Below, in pieces: positions 36,698-47,488 of a DNA stretch of 64,000 bases; the first letter of the stretch is position 1, and each line of letters opens with the position of its first letter. The position numbers were made by a program, and so were the translations under genes. The stretch comes from Verrucomicrobiota bacterium. Lineage in GTDB: Bacteria; Verrucomicrobiota; Verrucomicrobiia; Chthoniobacterales; UBA10450. The stretch is from contig QHOS01000026.1 in NCBI GenBank assembly GCA_003219415.1, positions 1 to 64,000 on the forward strand. The letters are read 5' to 3'. The notes below the pieces were generated by a model. It saw nothing but the letters and a program-made list of their open reading frames with translations, was not told the origin of the DNA and did not search any database.

Positions 36698-37711
36698 ATG
36701 GATCTGACCCGGCTAGAGCAGATCCTCGACCGCGCATCTTCCAGGCGGATCACGGTAATCGGCGATCTGATGCTCGATGAATTTGTCTGGGGAAAGGTCG
36801 GCCGCATCTCGCCCGAGGCGCCGGTCCCGGTCGTGGAGGTGACCGGTGAATCATTTTACCCGGGAGGCGCAGCCAACGTCGCCCGCAACCTGCGCGAATT
36901 TGTGGACTGCGTTGCGATCATCGGTTTGCTGGGCAAAGACCGCAGCGGCCAGCATCTTCGCGAGTTATTGTCCGAACAAAAGATCGACACCTCTAATACA
37001 GTTGAAGAGGCAACCTTTCATACCATCGTTAAAACCCGCATCATTGCGCGCCAACAACAAGTTGTCCGTGTCGATCGCGAAAAGTTTGTCGGAACGTCGG
37101 CGGCCCAAATTGAAGGGGTCGTTGCCGCCGTGCGAAAAAATATTTCCGACATCGATGCAATTATTTTCGAAGACTATGGCAAGGGTTTCTTATCGACCGA
37201 ACTGGTGTCGCAAATCGCAGACGCTGCGCGTTCAAGCCGCAAGATCGTCGCTGCGGATCCCAATCCCCGTAATTTGGTCGAGTGGCGGGGCCTGACAGTC
37301 ATCAAGCCGAACCGCACTGAAGCTTTTCTCGCGGCAGGTATTCTCAGCTGCGATCCGGATATTGTTCCGTCCCAGGATACGGATCTGAAGCGCGCTGGCA
37401 AAACGTTGCTGAAAAAATGGGAAGCAGAAAATGTCCTCATCACTCTCGGCGAACAAGGCATGATGCTTTTCCAAAAGAAAAAAGCACCCCACTATATCCC
37501 AACCAAAGCAAGAGAGGTTTTCGACGTATCGGGCGCAGGTGATACGGCCATCGCTCTCTTTACTCTCGGCCTTGCCTGCGGAGCGACTCCGACCGAAGCG
37601 GCGGAAATTGCCAACTACGCGAGCGCAGTGGTCGTAAGCAAGCTTGGAACAGCGACTGTGACGCGAGATGAATTGATCGCCAGTTTCCGAGGAGATTCCG
37701 AAGGTGGTTAA
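36698..37711 (+). CDS. hldA: D-glycero-beta-D-manno-heptose-7-phosphate kinase
   Basis: A 337-residue PfkB-family kinase equal to the N-terminal half of E. coli HldE. It phosphorylates heptose-7-phosphate at C1 for LPS inner core. Motifs are VIGDLMLDEFVWGKVGRISP, YPGGAANVARNLREF and the ATP-site/catalytic DVSGAGDTAIALFTLGLACG. The adenylyltransferase half (HldC) is not fused, unlike HldE, and must be elsewhere. It overlaps gmhB by eight bases. Same-strand genes gmhB, kdsB and pyrG follow. Confidence 0.92.
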   Translation: MDLTRLEQILDRASSRRITVIGDLMLDEFVWGKVGRISPEAPVPVVEVTGESFYPGGAANVARNLREFVDCVAIIGLLGKDRSGQHLRELLSEQKIDTSNTVEEATFHTIVKTRIIARQQQVVRVDREKFVGTSAAQIEGVVAAVRKNISDIDAIIFEDYGKGFLSTELVSQIADAARSSRKIVAADPNPRNLVEWRGLTVIKPNRTEAFLAAGILSCDPDIVPSQDTDLKRAGKTLLKKWEAENVLITLGEQGMMLFQKKKAPHYIPTKAREVFDVSGAGDTAIALFTLGLACGATPTEAAEIANYASAVVVSKLGTATVTRDELIASFRGDSEGG

Positions 37712-38264
37712 TGAATTGTCAGCCGCCGTTTTCATCGATCGCGACGGCACGATCATCGAGGACGCGGATTATTGTTCCCACCCAAAACAGGTGAAGATTT
37801 TTCCCGGCGTTCCCCAAGCATTACGACGCTTAAAATCAAAGGGATTCAAAGTCATTGTTATTACGAACCAAAGCGGCATCGGTCGCGGCTTTTTCACCGT
37901 GGACGAATATCGCTCCGTTGAATCGGAAGTTTCGCGGCAACTGGGCCACGGCTTGATCGATGCAACTTATTTTTGCCCCGACGTACCGGGTCAACATTCC
38001 AGTCACCGCAAGCCATCGCCCGGCATGATTTTGCAAGCCGCGCGAGAACATCAAATCGATCTGGCGCGTTCGTTTCTTATTGGTGACAAGGAGATCGACG
38101 TCGAGTGCGGTCGCAACGCCGGTGTGCGCACAATCCGGGTTCAAACTGGACTTGACTGCGACATCAGTGGCAGCACGGCGGACTGGACCGCAAAAGATTT
38201 CCCCGCCGCAGCGCAGCTCATTTTAGACGAACAGTCACGACCATCGATGTCTCAGCATGAGTAA
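37704..38264 (+). CDS. gmhB: D-glycero-D-manno-heptose-1,7-bisphosphate phosphatase
   Basis: A 186-residue HAD phosphatase: nucleophile FIDRDGTIIEDADYC, VIVITNQSGIGRGFFTVDEY, and the lysine/Asp motif ARSFLIGDKEIDVECGRNAG. It removes the C7 phosphate in heptose activation. GTG at 37704 overlaps the hldA stop, and the gene overlaps kdsB by eight bases. The GmhB zinc-loop Cys residues include CPDVPGQHSSHRKPSPGM, which lacks the full Cys set, so the zinc site may be degraded. Confidence 0.92.
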   Translation: MVNELSAAVFIDRDGTIIEDADYCSHPKQVKIFPGVPQALRRLKSKGFKVIVITNQSGIGRGFFTVDEYRSVESEVSRQLGHGLIDATYFCPDVPGQHSSHRKPSPGMILQAAREHQIDLARSFLIGDKEIDVECGRNAGVRTIRVQTGLDCDISGSTADWTAKDFPAAAQLILDEQSRPSMSQHE

Positions 38265-39006
38265 AACGGTCGGAATTATTCCCGCCCGGTGGAATTCTAC
38301 ACGATTTCCAGGTAAACCACTGCATCTCATTGCTGGAAAGCCGCTTTTGAAACATGTGTGGGAACGCTGCCTCCGGGCTAACGGGTTGGATTTAGTCGTC
38401 ATTGCCACAGACGATATGCGGATCGCTTCCGCGGCGTTTGAGTGGGGTGCAGAGGTCGCGCTGACTTCGCCGAAGCACTGCACCGGCACTAATCGAGTCG
38501 CCGAAGTGGCGAGGAAAACAAAGCAGTTCGCGTACGTCATTAATATCCAAGGCGACGAACCGCTGATCGACCCTCGCTTAATCAATAAGCTTGTCGAAAA
38601 ATTGCGTTCCAATCGCAAAGTAGAAATCGTGACGGCTGCGCATCCATTCAAGGATCCGGCGGACGCTTTTTCTGCCCACCAGGTGAAAGTCGTTCTCGAT
38701 CTTCGTGGCAACGCTCTTTATTTCTCTCGTGCGGCGATCCCGGCTCCACAAAAAGACGGGCGCTCGTTGTTTCTTCGTCACCAGGGCGTTTATGGATTCC
38801 GGCGCGGGACGCTGCTTCAATTTGTGAGATGGAAACCAAGTCCTCTGGAGCGCGCTGAATCGCTCGAGCAATTGCGCGCACTGGAAAATGGTGTAACGGT
38901 TCATGTGCTCGTTACTGCTACAGGATCGCCCGGTATCGACACGCCAGAAGACGCAACGGCGCTGGAGCAAGCGCTTGCCCGCGCAAATCGGAGAATGAGC
39001 TCGTGA
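38257..39006 (+). CDS. kdsB: CMP-Kdo synthetase KdsB
   Basis: A 249-residue cytidylyltransferase that activates Kdo with CTP for lipid A. It starts [20 protein letters not shown], the nucleotide-binding motif, followed by [20 protein letters not shown] and [20 protein letters not shown]. The next gene, pyrG, supplies the CTP and starts inside the kdsB stop (GTGA). Confidence 0.95.
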   Translation: MSKTVGIIPARWNSTRFPGKPLHLIAGKPLLKHVWERCLRANGLDLVVIATDDMRIASAAFEWGAEVALTSPKHCTGTNRVAEVARKTKQFAYVINIQGDEPLIDPRLINKLVEKLRSNRKVEIVTAAHPFKDPADAFSAHQVKVVLDLRGNALYFSRAAIPAPQKDGRSLFLRHQGVYGFRRGTLLQFVRWKPSPLERAESLEQLRALENGVTVHVLVTATGSPGIDTPEDATALEQALARANRRMSS

Positions 39007-40673
39007 AATACATTTTCATCACTGGTGGCGTGATTAGTTCCCTGGGGAAGGGATTGACGGCGGCTTCACTCGGAACACTCCTCGAAGCGCGTGGTCTACG
39101 CGTTGTTCTCCAAAAATTTGATCCTTATCTGAACGTAGATCCCGGCACGATGAATCCTTTCCAGCACGGCGAGGTCTATGTGCTGGACGACGGCGCAGAA
39201 ACCGATCTCGATCTCGGCCACTATGAACGCTTCACCAATTGCGTTCTCACGCGGCACAACAATCTCACCAGCGGCCAGGTGTACGAGTCGGTGATTTTGA
39301 AGGAACGCCGCGGCGACTATCTCGGTAAAACCGTGCAGGTGATTCCGCACGTCACCGATGTCATTAAAGGACGCATCCGTGAAATTTCAGACGAAAGCAA
39401 ATACGACGTCGTGATCACGGAAATCGGGGGCACAACGGGCGACATCGAAGGGCTGCCGTTTTTGGAAGCAATTCGCCAATTCATTCTCGAAGTCGGGGCG
39501 CAGAATGTGCTCAACATGCACGTCACGCTGGTTCCCTACATTAAGGCCGCTCACGAACTGAAGACGAAACCGACCCAGCAAAGCGTTGCCAAGCTGCGCG
39601 AGATCGGCTTGCAACCGCAGGTGTTGATTTGCCGGACTGAACGGATGCTCGACCTCGATCTGCGGCAAAAACTCTCAATGTTCTGCAGCGTTGCGGAGAA
39701 AGCGGTAATCGAAGAGCGCGATGTTGCGCACACGATTTACGAAGTGCCATTGACCCTTCACGCGGAAGGGCTGGACCAATTGGTGTGCGATCTTTTGGGG
39801 CTGAAAACGCGGCAGCCCGAGCTCGCGGAATGGAAAAATTTCGTGAAGCGCGTCATTAGCCCCGCGAAACGAGTCACAATCGCTGTTATCGGCAAATACT
39901 TTGATGTTCGGGACGCCTACAAGAGTATTTACGAATCCCTCACGCACGCGGCTGCGAGTGAAGATTGCGGAATCGATCTTGAACTTATTGATGCGGAATC
40001 GCTGCCAGAGGGCGTTAACGGCCCGTTAAAAGACGTGTCCGGTATCTTAATTCCGGGCGGTTTTGGCCTTCGCGGCGTTGAAGGAAAAATCAAGGCAGCG
40101 CGTTTCGCGCGCGAACACAAGATTCCATATCTAGGCCTTTGCCTCGGGATGCAGGTGGCAACGATTGAGTTTGCGCGAAATGCATGCGGCATCAAAGACG
40201 CCAACAGCACCGAGTTTGACAAGAACACAAAAGAACCGGTGATCTCGTTGCTCGAAGAACAGCGAGGGGTAAAGAACATGGGTGCCAGCATGCGCCTGGG
40301 CACATGGCCGACGAAAATTGCAAAAGGCACACTCGCGGAAAAAATTTACGGCAGCGCCGAAGTGATGGAGCGTCACCGCCACCGATACGAGTTCAACATG
40401 AAATACCGGGACCAGATGAATGAAAAAGGCTTCGTCATTTCTGGAACATCACCGGACGAGACGCTGGCCGAGATGGTCGAGCTTCGTGATCATCCCTATT
40501 TCGTTGGTTGCCAATATCACCCCGAATTCCAAAGCAAGCCGAACAAACCGCATCCGCTTTTCAAAGGATTCATTCAGGCCTGTCTCAATTATCAGAATCG
40601 TGCGACGCGCGCTCCAAGCGATCGAGAATCGCCGCCCCGAGTCCCTGAGCAGGAACTCGTTCTGCAACGATAA
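39003..40673 (+). CDS. pyrG: CTP synthase
   Basis: A 556-residue CTP synthase: synthetase domain with [20 protein letters not shown] and [20 protein letters not shown], and the class I glutaminase domain with Cys in [18 protein letters not shown] and His-Glu in [13 protein letters not shown]. It aminates UTP at the cost of ATP and Gln. The start is GTG at 39003, overlapping kdsB. The 3' end overlaps the convergent tsaC/sua5 gene by 89 bases. Confidence 0.97.
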   Translation: MKYIFITGGVISSLGKGLTAASLGTLLEARGLRVVLQKFDPYLNVDPGTMNPFQHGEVYVLDDGAETDLDLGHYERFTNCVLTRHNNLTSGQVYESVILKERRGDYLGKTVQVIPHVTDVIKGRIREISDESKYDVVITEIGGTTGDIEGLPFLEAIRQFILEVGAQNVLNMHVTLVPYIKAAHELKTKPTQQSVAKLREIGLQPQVLICRTERMLDLDLRQKLSMFCSVAEKAVIEERDVAHTIYEVPLTLHAEGLDQLVCDLLGLKTRQPELAEWKNFVKRVISPAKRVTIAVIGKYFDVRDAYKSIYESLTHAAASEDCGIDLELIDAESLPEGVNGPLKDVSGILIPGGFGLRGVEGKIKAARFAREHKIPYLGLCLGMQVATIEFARNACGIKDANSTEFDKNTKEPVISLLEEQRGVKNMGASMRLGTWPTKIAKGTLAEKIYGSAEVMERHRHRYEFNMKYRDQMNEKGFVISGTSPDETLAEMVELRDHPYFVGCQYHPEFQSKPNKPHPLFKGFIQACLNYQNRATRAPSDRESPPRVPEQELVLQR

Positions 40674-41619
40674 GGTCGAGATCCAGATCGTCGAGCTCGC
40701 GTAAGGAGCGAAACAAATTCGCAGCGGCCTCGCTCAAGTCTTGGTGCTCGCTTAGAATTCGAACGGCTGCGAACCTTTCTGCTGGAATGAACCCATTCCA
40801 CGTCAGCAACCCCACACGACGGTTTTTCACGAGCGCGAAGGATTCCGCGTTGTCTATCAAGCGAAGCGGAGTTTTCGGCGCGTAGTGCGATGGTAACTGG
40901 CCGGGTGCAGAAACGGTCTTCGGCGCGCTAACGATGTCGATTGCGCCAAACTCAGCGAGCTGTTCGACCGTGATTGGGCCGCGGCGGAGGATGTCGATCT
41001 TATTTCCGCGCACGGCTACGATCGTCGATTCGATGCCGTGCGTGGTCGGACCGGCGTCAACGATTAGCGGGATGCGTCCGCTCAGTTCAGCAAAAACGTG
41101 CCGAGCGGTCGTGGGACTAATTCGACCGAACCGATTTGCGCTTGGCGCGGCGACCGGTTTCCCAAATGCGGAAATGATTTCAGCAAAAACCGGATGTGAA
41201 CTCATTCGCACAGCAACTGTATCGAGCCCGGCGGTGACGATTTCTGGAACGATCGGTTGTCGAGCAAAGATGAGCGTGAGCGGTCCGGGCCAGAATTGGG
41301 CGATCAGTTTTTTGATCTGCGCGCGGGAGCGATCATCGACCGTGGCCACGCGCTCCAGCCATTGTTCGTCAGGCAGATGAACAATCAGTGGATTGAAACG
41401 GGGGCGCTCTTTTGCTTCGAAAATTTTTGCGACTGCAATAGGATTCAGCGCATCAGCTGCGAGCCCGTACACGGTTTCTGTTGGGAGTGCGACAACCTCG
41501 CCTTTGTGCAGCAGTTCAACCGCCGCAGTTGTGGCCCGGGCTTCCAGCAGGCTGGGATCGGCAGGGTGCCGATGCCACGAGCGGCGAGCCGATGTCGCCG
41601 CCAAAATCTCAGTCCTCAC
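40585..41619 (-). CDS. Threonylcarbamoyl-AMP synthase, Sua5 type
   Basis: A 344-residue YrdC/Sua5 enzyme making threonylcarbamoyl-AMP for t6A37 of tRNA. The YrdC domain (about 25-215) has [33 protein letters not shown] and [20 protein letters not shown]. The C-terminal Sua5 domain (about 225-335) follows a [16 protein letters not shown] linker. GTG at 41619 overlaps the purE stop as GTGA. Its last 89 bases overlap pyrG on the other strand. Confidence 0.93.
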   Translation of the reverse strand: MRTEILAATSARRSWHRHPADPSLLEARATTAAVELLHKGEVVALPTETVYGLAADALNPIAVAKIFEAKERPRFNPLIVHLPDEQWLERVATVDDRSRAQIKKLIAQFWPGPLTLIFARQPIVPEIVTAGLDTVAVRMSSHPVFAEIISAFGKPVAAPSANRFGRISPTTARHVFAELSGRIPLIVDAGPTTHGIESTIVAVRGNKIDILRRGPITVEQLAEFGAIDIVSAPKTVSAPGQLPSHYAPKTPLRLIDNAESFALVKNRRVGLLTWNGFIPAERFAAVRILSEHQDLSEAAANLFRSLRELDDLDLDLIVAERVPAQGLGAAILDRLERASHDSDN

Positions 41620-42107
41620 TTTTCCAATTTCGCGGCGAGCACGCTTTCGCTTTGTTTCTTGCGAAACGCTTCCAATTTTTTCCGAATCGCTTCGTCAGAA
41701 GTGGCCAGAATGGCGGCGGCAAGCAGCGCAGCGTTTTTGGCTCCGGCTTCGCCGATAGCCAGCGTCCCTACGGGGATACCGCCGGGCATTTGCGCGGTTG
41801 AAAGAAGCGAATCGAGTCCCTGCAACTTCGATTGAATTGGCACTCCCAAAACCGGGAGCCAGGTATGAGCCGCAATCACTCCAGCCAAATGTGCCGCGCC
41901 GCCTGCGCCAGCGATGACGACGCGCAGCCCGCGCGCGGCTCCATTCCGCGCGAATTCAGCGGTCGCGTCCGGTGTTCGATGCGCGGAGAGAACGCGCGCC
42001 TCGTTAGGCACGCCGAGTTCGTCGAGCATCTCGACGGCACGACGCATCGTGTCCCAATCCGATTTGCTGCCCATGATCACAGCAACTAACGGTTTCAACT
42101 CAGGCAT
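41616..42107 (-). CDS. purE: N5-carboxyaminoimidazole ribonucleotide mutase PurE
   Basis: A 163-residue Pur[61 protein letters not shown] and the [20 protein letters not shown] region. It converts N5-CAIR to CAIR in purine synthesis. ATG 42107 ([11 protein letters not shown]) was preferred to the frame starting upstream. Coupled to sua5 by the GTGA overlap. No purK is next to it. Confidence 0.95.
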   Translation of the reverse strand: MPELKPLVAVIMGSKSDWDTMRRAVEMLDELGVPNEARVLSAHRTPDATAEFARNGAARGLRVVIAGAGGAAHLAGVIAAHTWLPVLGVPIQSKLQGLDSLLSTAQMPGGIPVGTLAIGEAGAKNAALLAAAILATSDEAIRKKLEAFRKKQSESVLAAKLEK

Positions 42108-42282
42108 ATGCGAATTGTAGGGCGTTTGATTCGTTTGCGCCAGCAAACTCACCCTTCGGCTTCCCGTCTATATCGCGCGGCTCCCGCCAGCTCCATTCTG
42201 CGAAACGCCAAGCGGCATTAGCGTCCAGCCAATATCCCATCGGCAAGATGCCGATGCAGCGTGTTAATGCGATATTGCGCCT

Positions 42283-42846
42283 ATGAATCGCCATGGCCGG
42301 TCGATCGTTCTCGTCGGCATGATGGGCGCTGGAAAATCATCCGTGGGCGTCTGTTTACGACGGCGAACCAGGCTCAAGCTGTTTGATACCGACGAAATCG
42401 TCACGTCAAAATTCGGAATGCCCATTTCAGAAATTTTTTCGAGTCACGGTGAGAACAAATTCCGTGAAGCCGAAGCGGAGGCCCTCCAGGCGCTCGCAAC
42501 CGCCGAGCCAGTAGTTATCGTGACCGGCGGCGGGATTGTATTGCGCGAAGAGAATATTCATCTTTTGAAACGGCTTGGCGTAGTGGCGTGGCTGGAGGCG
42601 GACGAAGAAACGCTTTTTAAACGGGCTTCACAAGCTGGCAGTCGACCGTTGCTGCAATGTAAAAATCCGAAAAAAGCGTTCACCAAAATGTTACGAGCCC
42701 GCCTGCCGCTTTATGCAAAGATTGCTGATATCCGCGTCGATACATCGGTGCTTACAGATGAAGAAGTCGCGGTAGCAATTTTGAGTAAGTTTAGCAGGTA
42801 CTATCGCAAGTCAGTGCCTGCAACGACGCTGCTAGCAACCGCGTGA
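42283..42846 (+). CDS. aroK: Shikimate kinase
   Basis: A 187-residue kinase of the chorismate pathway. Walker A is VGMMGAGKSSVGVCLRRR, the shikimate site Asp is in LKLFDTDEIVTSK, Arg in FREAEAEALQAL, and GGGIVLRE matches the GGG motif. It is slightly longer than AroK at the C-terminus. Its stop overlaps the queG start (42843). Confidence 0.93.
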   Translation: MNRHGRSIVLVGMMGAGKSSVGVCLRRRTRLKLFDTDEIVTSKFGMPISEIFSSHGENKFREAEAEALQALATAEPVVIVTGGGIVLREENIHLLKRLGVVAWLEADEETLFKRASQAGSRPLLQCKNPKKAFTKMLRARLPLYAKIADIRVDTSVLTDEEVAVAILSKFSRYYRKSVPATTLLATA

Positions 42847-43973
42847 TGACCGAAACAACCGCGCAGATGACTGATCGCGAAATCTCTCGAACAGAATTGA
42901 AGCAGCAACTGGTCTCATTTGCGCGCGAGATTGGTTTTGACTCCTGCCGCATCGCACCCTGCGGTTCCGCACCACATGCAGAGGCATTTCGAAATTGGCT
43001 GGCTGAAGGCGAACACGGTGAAATGGGTTACATGGAGCGCGGGGAAGAAAAACGCGGTGATCCTCAGAAAGTTTTACCGGACGCGCGCTCAATCGTTGTA
43101 TTTGCGCTGAACTATTTCCATGGAAACCCGCAAGCAGGCGACAGGCCTGCCGCCACAGGCAGAATCGCGCGCTACGCCTGGGGCGATGACTATCATGATC
43201 TGATCGAGACCAAGCTTGACAAGATCGACGAGTTTCTTCGCGAGTTCGGTGGCCACCAGAAATGTTATGTCGATACCGGGCCAGTTTTGGAACGCGATCA
43301 TGCGGCGCAGGCCGGCATTGGCTGGCATGGCAAAAGCACGATGCTCATCGACGAACGACTCGGGACCTGGTTTTTTCTCGCAGAAGTTTTGACGACTCTT
43401 GAACTGCCGCCGGACGAGCCTGTGCCAGCTCGGTGCGGAACGTGCGACCGCTGTATCAAAGCCTGTCCCACCGGCGCAATCACGGCCCCTCACCGTCTGG
43501 ATGCGCGCCGCTGCATTTCTTATCTGACAATCGAACTTAAAGGTTCCATCCCGCTCGAGCTTCGACCGCTTGTCGGAAACAGAATTTTTGGTTGCGACGA
43601 TTGTCTTGATGCCTGCCCGTGGAATCGTTTTGCCCAGGTATCGCGCGAAACCGCGTTCTCTGCCCGTCCGGCAACAGTGGGCATGCCGTTGCGCGATTAT
43701 CTCAGCTTGAGCGATGATGAGTTTCGCGTGCTTTTTAGAAATTCGCCGATTAAGCGGATCAAACGGCGCGGTTTGTTGCGGAATGTCTGTGTCGCATTGG
43801 GCAATGTTGGAGATTCGTCGGATTTGCCCGCACTTGAGCGCGCCACAGCCGACTCCGAACGGTTAATCGCCGAGCACGCTAAATGGGCGATTCACCAAAT
43901 TCGGTCTCGACAAGGCATCAGTCCGACGCACCCAGGGGAAAAGACCAAGCTCATTCAGGGAGTAATTAATTGA
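42843..43973 (+). CDS. queG: Epoxyqueuosine reductase QueG
   Basis: A 376-residue cobalamin- and Fe-S-dependent enzyme for the last step of queuosine in tRNA. The cobalamin domain includes VDTGPVLERDHAAQAGIGWH and GKSTMLIDERLGTWFFL. The two 4Fe-4S motifs are CGTCDRCIKACPTGAITAPH and CDDCLDACPWNRFAQVSRET, and a HEAT-like C-terminus ends the protein. A short GNPQAGDRPAATGR segment encoded by GCAGGCGACAGGCCTGC lies before RIARYAWGDDYHD and looks like a small repeat insertion. Confidence 0.95.
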   Translation: MMTETTAQMTDREISRTELKQQLVSFAREIGFDSCRIAPCGSAPHAEAFRNWLAEGEHGEMGYMERGEEKRGDPQKVLPDARSIVVFALNYFHGNPQAGDRPAATGRIARYAWGDDYHDLIETKLDKIDEFLREFGGHQKCYVDTGPVLERDHAAQAGIGWHGKSTMLIDERLGTWFFLAEVLTTLELPPDEPVPARCGTCDRCIKACPTGAITAPHRLDARRCISYLTIELKGSIPLELRPLVGNRIFGCDDCLDACPWNRFAQVSRETAFSARPATVGMPLRDYLSLSDDEFRVLFRNSPIKRIKRRGLLRNVCVALGNVGDSSDLPALERATADSERLIAEHAKWAIHQIRSRQGISPTHPGEKTKLIQGVIN

Positions 43974-44010
43974 ATCCAAGGCCGTTCCCCCGACGCATCG
44001 TAGAATTGTT

Positions 44011-45447
44011 ATGAACGGGATTTCGTTTGCAAGAGTCAAACAAGCGACTAATTCTGACGCCTTCACCCCGAGAACCGCTCCTCCGATGCACCAAGCCGTA
44101 AGCACACCTGTACCTTCGCCTTTGACGGCGAAGCAGCGCCGCACCAGGCGCAAAAAGCAAATCATTTACGGATCGATCGCCCTGCTCACGCTTTGGATCG
44201 TCGCGTCGATCATCTGGAACAAGCGCGAGAAGCCTATTCCGGTCACAACGGAGACCGCCATTCGTAAAACGATCGTGCAAACCGTTTCGGCGACGGGAAA
44301 AATACAGCCTGAGGTTGAAGTCAAAATTTCACCCGAAGTCGCTGGCGAAATTATTGAATTGCCCGTCGAGGACGGGATGCGGGTCAAGAAAGGCGACCTA
44401 CTGGTGAAAATTAAGCCTGACTCTTATAAGGCGCTTCTCGAACAACAGGAAGCGGCGATCAGCGCAGCGAAAGCCACCAATCTCCAGCAAAAAGCGACGA
44501 TGCTGAAGAGTGAGCACGATTTCAAACGAGCGGAAGATTTGTTCAACAAAAAGCTCATCTCGGAGCAGGAATATAATGCGGCCCAAGCAGCAGATGATGT
44601 GGCAAAAAATACCTACGAAAGTTCGCTCCACGAAATCGAGCGCGCCCAGGCCGGCTCGAGTCAGGCACGCGATCAATTGTCCAAGACGACGATTTACTCG
44701 CCCATTGATGGCACGATCACAATTCTCAACAGCAAATTGGGCGAACGTCTTGTAGCCACGGGGCAATTCGCCGGCACGGAAGTAATGCGCGTCGCCGACC
44801 TCGGTCACATGGAGGCGCGCGTCGATGTGAACGAGAACGACGTTGTGAATGTGAAGTTGGGCGACAAGGCTGAGGTAAAAATCGACGCTTATGGCGATCG
44901 GAAATTCAACGGCACGGTTTATCAAATTGGTAACACGGGAAAGACAACCGGCGCCGGCACACAGGAAGAGGTCACTAACTTTGAGGTGAAAATCCGGATC
45001 GAAGACCACGATGTGGAGCTAAAGCCTGCGCTGAGCTGTACCGCCGACATTCACACGAATGAGGTAAAGGACGTCGTAGCCGTGCCGATGCAGGCCGTGA
45101 CGATTCGCACCGGCGAGAGCAATTTGAGTCCAGAAGAAATTGAAAAGAAAAGGCAGAAGGTGACGCAACGCGACAAAGGCGACAACAACGCGGAGTTCGT
45201 CAACGAGCGTGCGGAGAAAGCGGCGCAGAAAGAAGAGCGCGAAAAGCTGGTCAAGGTCGTCTTCCTGAAAAAAGGCAACAAGGCGCAGATTGCGAAAGTG
45301 ACGACTGGCATCTCCGACGACACTTACACCGAGATCAAGAGCGGCATTCAGGCCGGCGATGAAGTGATCTCGGGAAGTTACAGCGCGATCAGCCGGAAGT
45401 TGAAGGAGGGCGCGAAGGTAGCCCTCGATAAAGAAGGAATGAAGTAA
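44011..45447 (+). CDS. Periplasmic adaptor of an ABC efflux system (MacA-like)
   Basis: A 478-residue membrane-fusion protein. One N-terminal anchor (IIYGSIALLTLWIVASIIW, about 50-69), a lipoyl/biotinyl half (KTIVQTVSATGKIQPEVEVK, VKKGDLLVKIKPDSYKALLE), a long coiled-coil hairpin (about 150-220) and the beta-barrel domain (DKAEVKIDAYGDRKFNGTVY) are visible. A hydrophilic charged insert, about 370-410 (EEIEKKRQKVTQRDKGDNNA), is unusual. It precedes the ATPase and two permeases as an operon. The outer-membrane partner is not in the window. Confidence 0.92.
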   Translation: MNGISFARVKQATNSDAFTPRTAPPMHQAVSTPVPSPLTAKQRRTRRKKQIIYGSIALLTLWIVASIIWNKREKPIPVTTETAIRKTIVQTVSATGKIQPEVEVKISPEVAGEIIELPVEDGMRVKKGDLLVKIKPDSYKALLEQQEAAISAAKATNLQQKATMLKSEHDFKRAEDLFNKKLISEQEYNAAQAADDVAKNTYESSLHEIERAQAGSSQARDQLSKTTIYSPIDGTITILNSKLGERLVATGQFAGTEVMRVADLGHMEARVDVNENDVVNVKLGDKAEVKIDAYGDRKFNGTVYQIGNTGKTTGAGTQEEVTNFEVKIRIEDHDVELKPALSCTADIHTNEVKDVVAVPMQAVTIRTGESNLSPEEIEKKRQKVTQRDKGDNNAEFVNERAEKAAQKEEREKLVKVVFLKKGNKAQIAKVTTGISDDTYTEIKSGIQAGDEVISGSYSAISRKLKEGAKVALDKEGMK

Positions 45448-45468
45448 TCTCGACGAGCGACTGTCGAC

Positions 45469-46221
45469 GTGGCGATGGAGACTCGAAATTCAATCAGGCC
45501 CCCCGGTCCGGTCGTGATCGACATCGAAAACATCACCAAGGAATACGTCATGGGCGAGGAAGTCGTTCGGGCGCTTCGCGGTGTGAGTTTGCAGATTCGC
45601 CGCAACGAATACCTCGCGATCATGGGCCCAAGCGGCAGCGGCAAATCGACGCTCATGAATATGCTCGGTTGTCTCGATACCCCGAGCGCGGGCCGCTATG
45701 AGTTCAACGGCAAAAACGTTGCCGAAATGGATGACGACGAGCTCGCGGCCGTTCGCAATCGCGAGATCGGGTTCGTGTTCCAAACGTTCAACCTTCTGCC
45801 AAGATCGACTTCACTGCGCAATGTCGAGCTGCCGCTCATTTATGCAGGCATCAATCCCGACCGGCGTGTAGAACGCGCCGCCCAGGTGCTGGCAGATGTT
45901 GGCCTCGGCGATCGCATTCATCACAAACCCAATGAACTTTCCGGTGGGCAACGTCAACGCGTCGCGATCGCGCGCGCGCTCGTCAATGGACCGTCGATTA
46001 TTCTGGCCGACGAGCCGACGGGGAATCTTGATTCCAAGACCGGTGAAGAAATCATGGAGCTGTTTGAGAATTTATATCAGCACGGCAACACAATTATCCT
46101 CGTGACACACGAACGAGACATCGCGGCGCACGCGCGTCGTACTGTGCATTTGCGCGATGGACTCATCGAGATGGATCACGTCGGATTTATTGCAGAGCTC
46201 GACATGCCGCTTGCGAGATAA
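45469..46221 (+). CDS. MacB/LolD-type ABC exporter ATPase
   Basis: A 250-residue ATPase of the LolD/MacB class: Walker [37 protein letters not shown], Walker [21 protein letters not shown] and the switch HIS in [15 protein letters not shown]. It works with the two permeases downstream, which lack an ATPase domain of their own. The track of genes is adaptor, ATPase, permease, permease. Confidence 0.95.
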   Translation: MAMETRNSIRPPGPVVIDIENITKEYVMGEEVVRALRGVSLQIRRNEYLAIMGPSGSGKSTLMNMLGCLDTPSAGRYEFNGKNVAEMDDDELAAVRNREIGFVFQTFNLLPRSTSLRNVELPLIYAGINPDRRVERAAQVLADVGLGDRIHHKPNELSGGQRQRVAIARALVNGPSIILADEPTGNLDSKTGEEIMELFENLYQHGNTIILVTHERDIAAHARRTVHLRDGLIEMDHVGFIAELDMPLAR

Positions 46222-46229
46222 TTTCCGAC

Positions 46230-47480
46230 ATGAAACGTTTTCTTTACGAGCTAGGCGAGAGCTGGAAAATCGCGGCCGCGCAAATGCGCTCGAACCTAAC
46301 CCGCTCAACACTCACTGCGCTCGGAGTTATTATCGGCATTATCGCTGTGACATTGATGGGAACCGCCGTGAACGGCATATCCATCGGATTCGATAAAAGC
46401 ATGGCCGTGCTCGGCGATGATGTTCTCTACGTGACGCAATGGCCGTGGAAGCCAGTAGACGACTGGTGGAACTATCGCGATCGGAAAAAAATCAAAACGG
46501 AATACGCCGAGACTTTAAACCGCATGATAGCAGCGACCCCGAACTCGAACCTGGTCGTGGCGGTGCCGACGTCGAATTTTATGCGATCGATTAAATATGG
46601 CGGCAACCAGGTGAACAACGTTTTCGTTCTCGGGACGACATCGGATTTCATCATCACATCGACCATCGATTGTACGGCCGGGCGATTCTTCAACGAACTC
46701 GAATCGCGTGACGGCGCCAACGTTGTCGTGATCGGCTATGACGTTGCCGACGCGCTTTTCCCATCGGAAAACCCGATCGATAAATCGGTGCTGATCAACG
46801 GTCAGTTGTTCAAAGTTATTGGCGTAAACACGCGACAGGGCACGTTTCTCGGTTTGTTCAGTTGGGACTCGATGGTGGCGATGCCGCTGGGTGCGTTTAA
46901 CAAATATTTTTCAGCCAAAAGCGAATCGGACGTTCGCGTGAAAGTAAAAGACAAGACCAGACTCGCCGATGCCAAGGACGAACTCATCGGTTTGATGCGG
47001 CGCGTGCGTGGGTTGCCACCAGAGAAAAAGGACGATTTCTCGATCAACGAGCAACAGGCCTTCAAAAGCACGCTCGATCCCGTGAAAAATTCAATTGCGA
47101 TTGCCGGGCTGTTTATCACCGGCTTGTCCCTTTTCGTCGGCGCGATCGGGATCATGAACATCACGTTTGTTAGTGTGAAAGAGCGCACGAAAGAGATCGG
47201 AACGCGCAAAGCCCTTGGCGCGCGGCGGCGAACGATCCTGTTGCAATTCCTCATCGAATCGACAGCGCTTTGTCTTCTCGGTGGATTTATTGGCCTCGTC
47301 CTCGCTTTCTTGATGTGTTTTCTTATCGGTAAAGCCGCGCCGTCATTCCCGATTCACTTCAGCTTAGGATTAGTCATGGCCAGCGTCATTGTCTCCGCGA
47401 TGACCGGACTAGTGTCAGGCTTCGCGCCGGCGTGGTCGGCCTCGCGGCTCGATCCCGTTGCCGCGCTTAGATACGAGTAA
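46230..47480 (+). CDS. MacB-like ABC permease 1
   Basis: A 416-residue MacB_PCD/FtsX permease: an N-terminal membrane helix with SNLTRSTLTALGVIIGIIAV, a periplasmic domain (about 45-260), and three C-terminal helices around AGLFITGLSLFVGAIGIMNI, with TFVSVKERTKEIGTRKALGA as the coupling loop. It forms a pair with the next gene rather than a homodimer, because the two are only moderately alike. Spacing of 8 bases on both sides points to one operon. Confidence 0.93.
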   Translation: MKRFLYELGESWKIAAAQMRSNLTRSTLTALGVIIGIIAVTLMGTAVNGISIGFDKSMAVLGDDVLYVTQWPWKPVDDWWNYRDRKKIKTEYAETLNRMIAATPNSNLVVAVPTSNFMRSIKYGGNQVNNVFVLGTTSDFIITSTIDCTAGRFFNELESRDGANVVVIGYDVADALFPSENPIDKSVLINGQLFKVIGVNTRQGTFLGLFSWDSMVAMPLGAFNKYFSAKSESDVRVKVKDKTRLADAKDELIGLMRRVRGLPPEKKDDFSINEQQAFKSTLDPVKNSIAIAGLFITGLSLFVGAIGIMNITFVSVKERTKEIGTRKALGARRRTILLQFLIESTALCLLGGFIGLVLAFLMCFLIGKAAPSFPIHFSLGLVMASVIVSAMTGLVSGFAPAWSASRLDPVAALRYE

Positions 47481-47488
47481 GGATCGAC

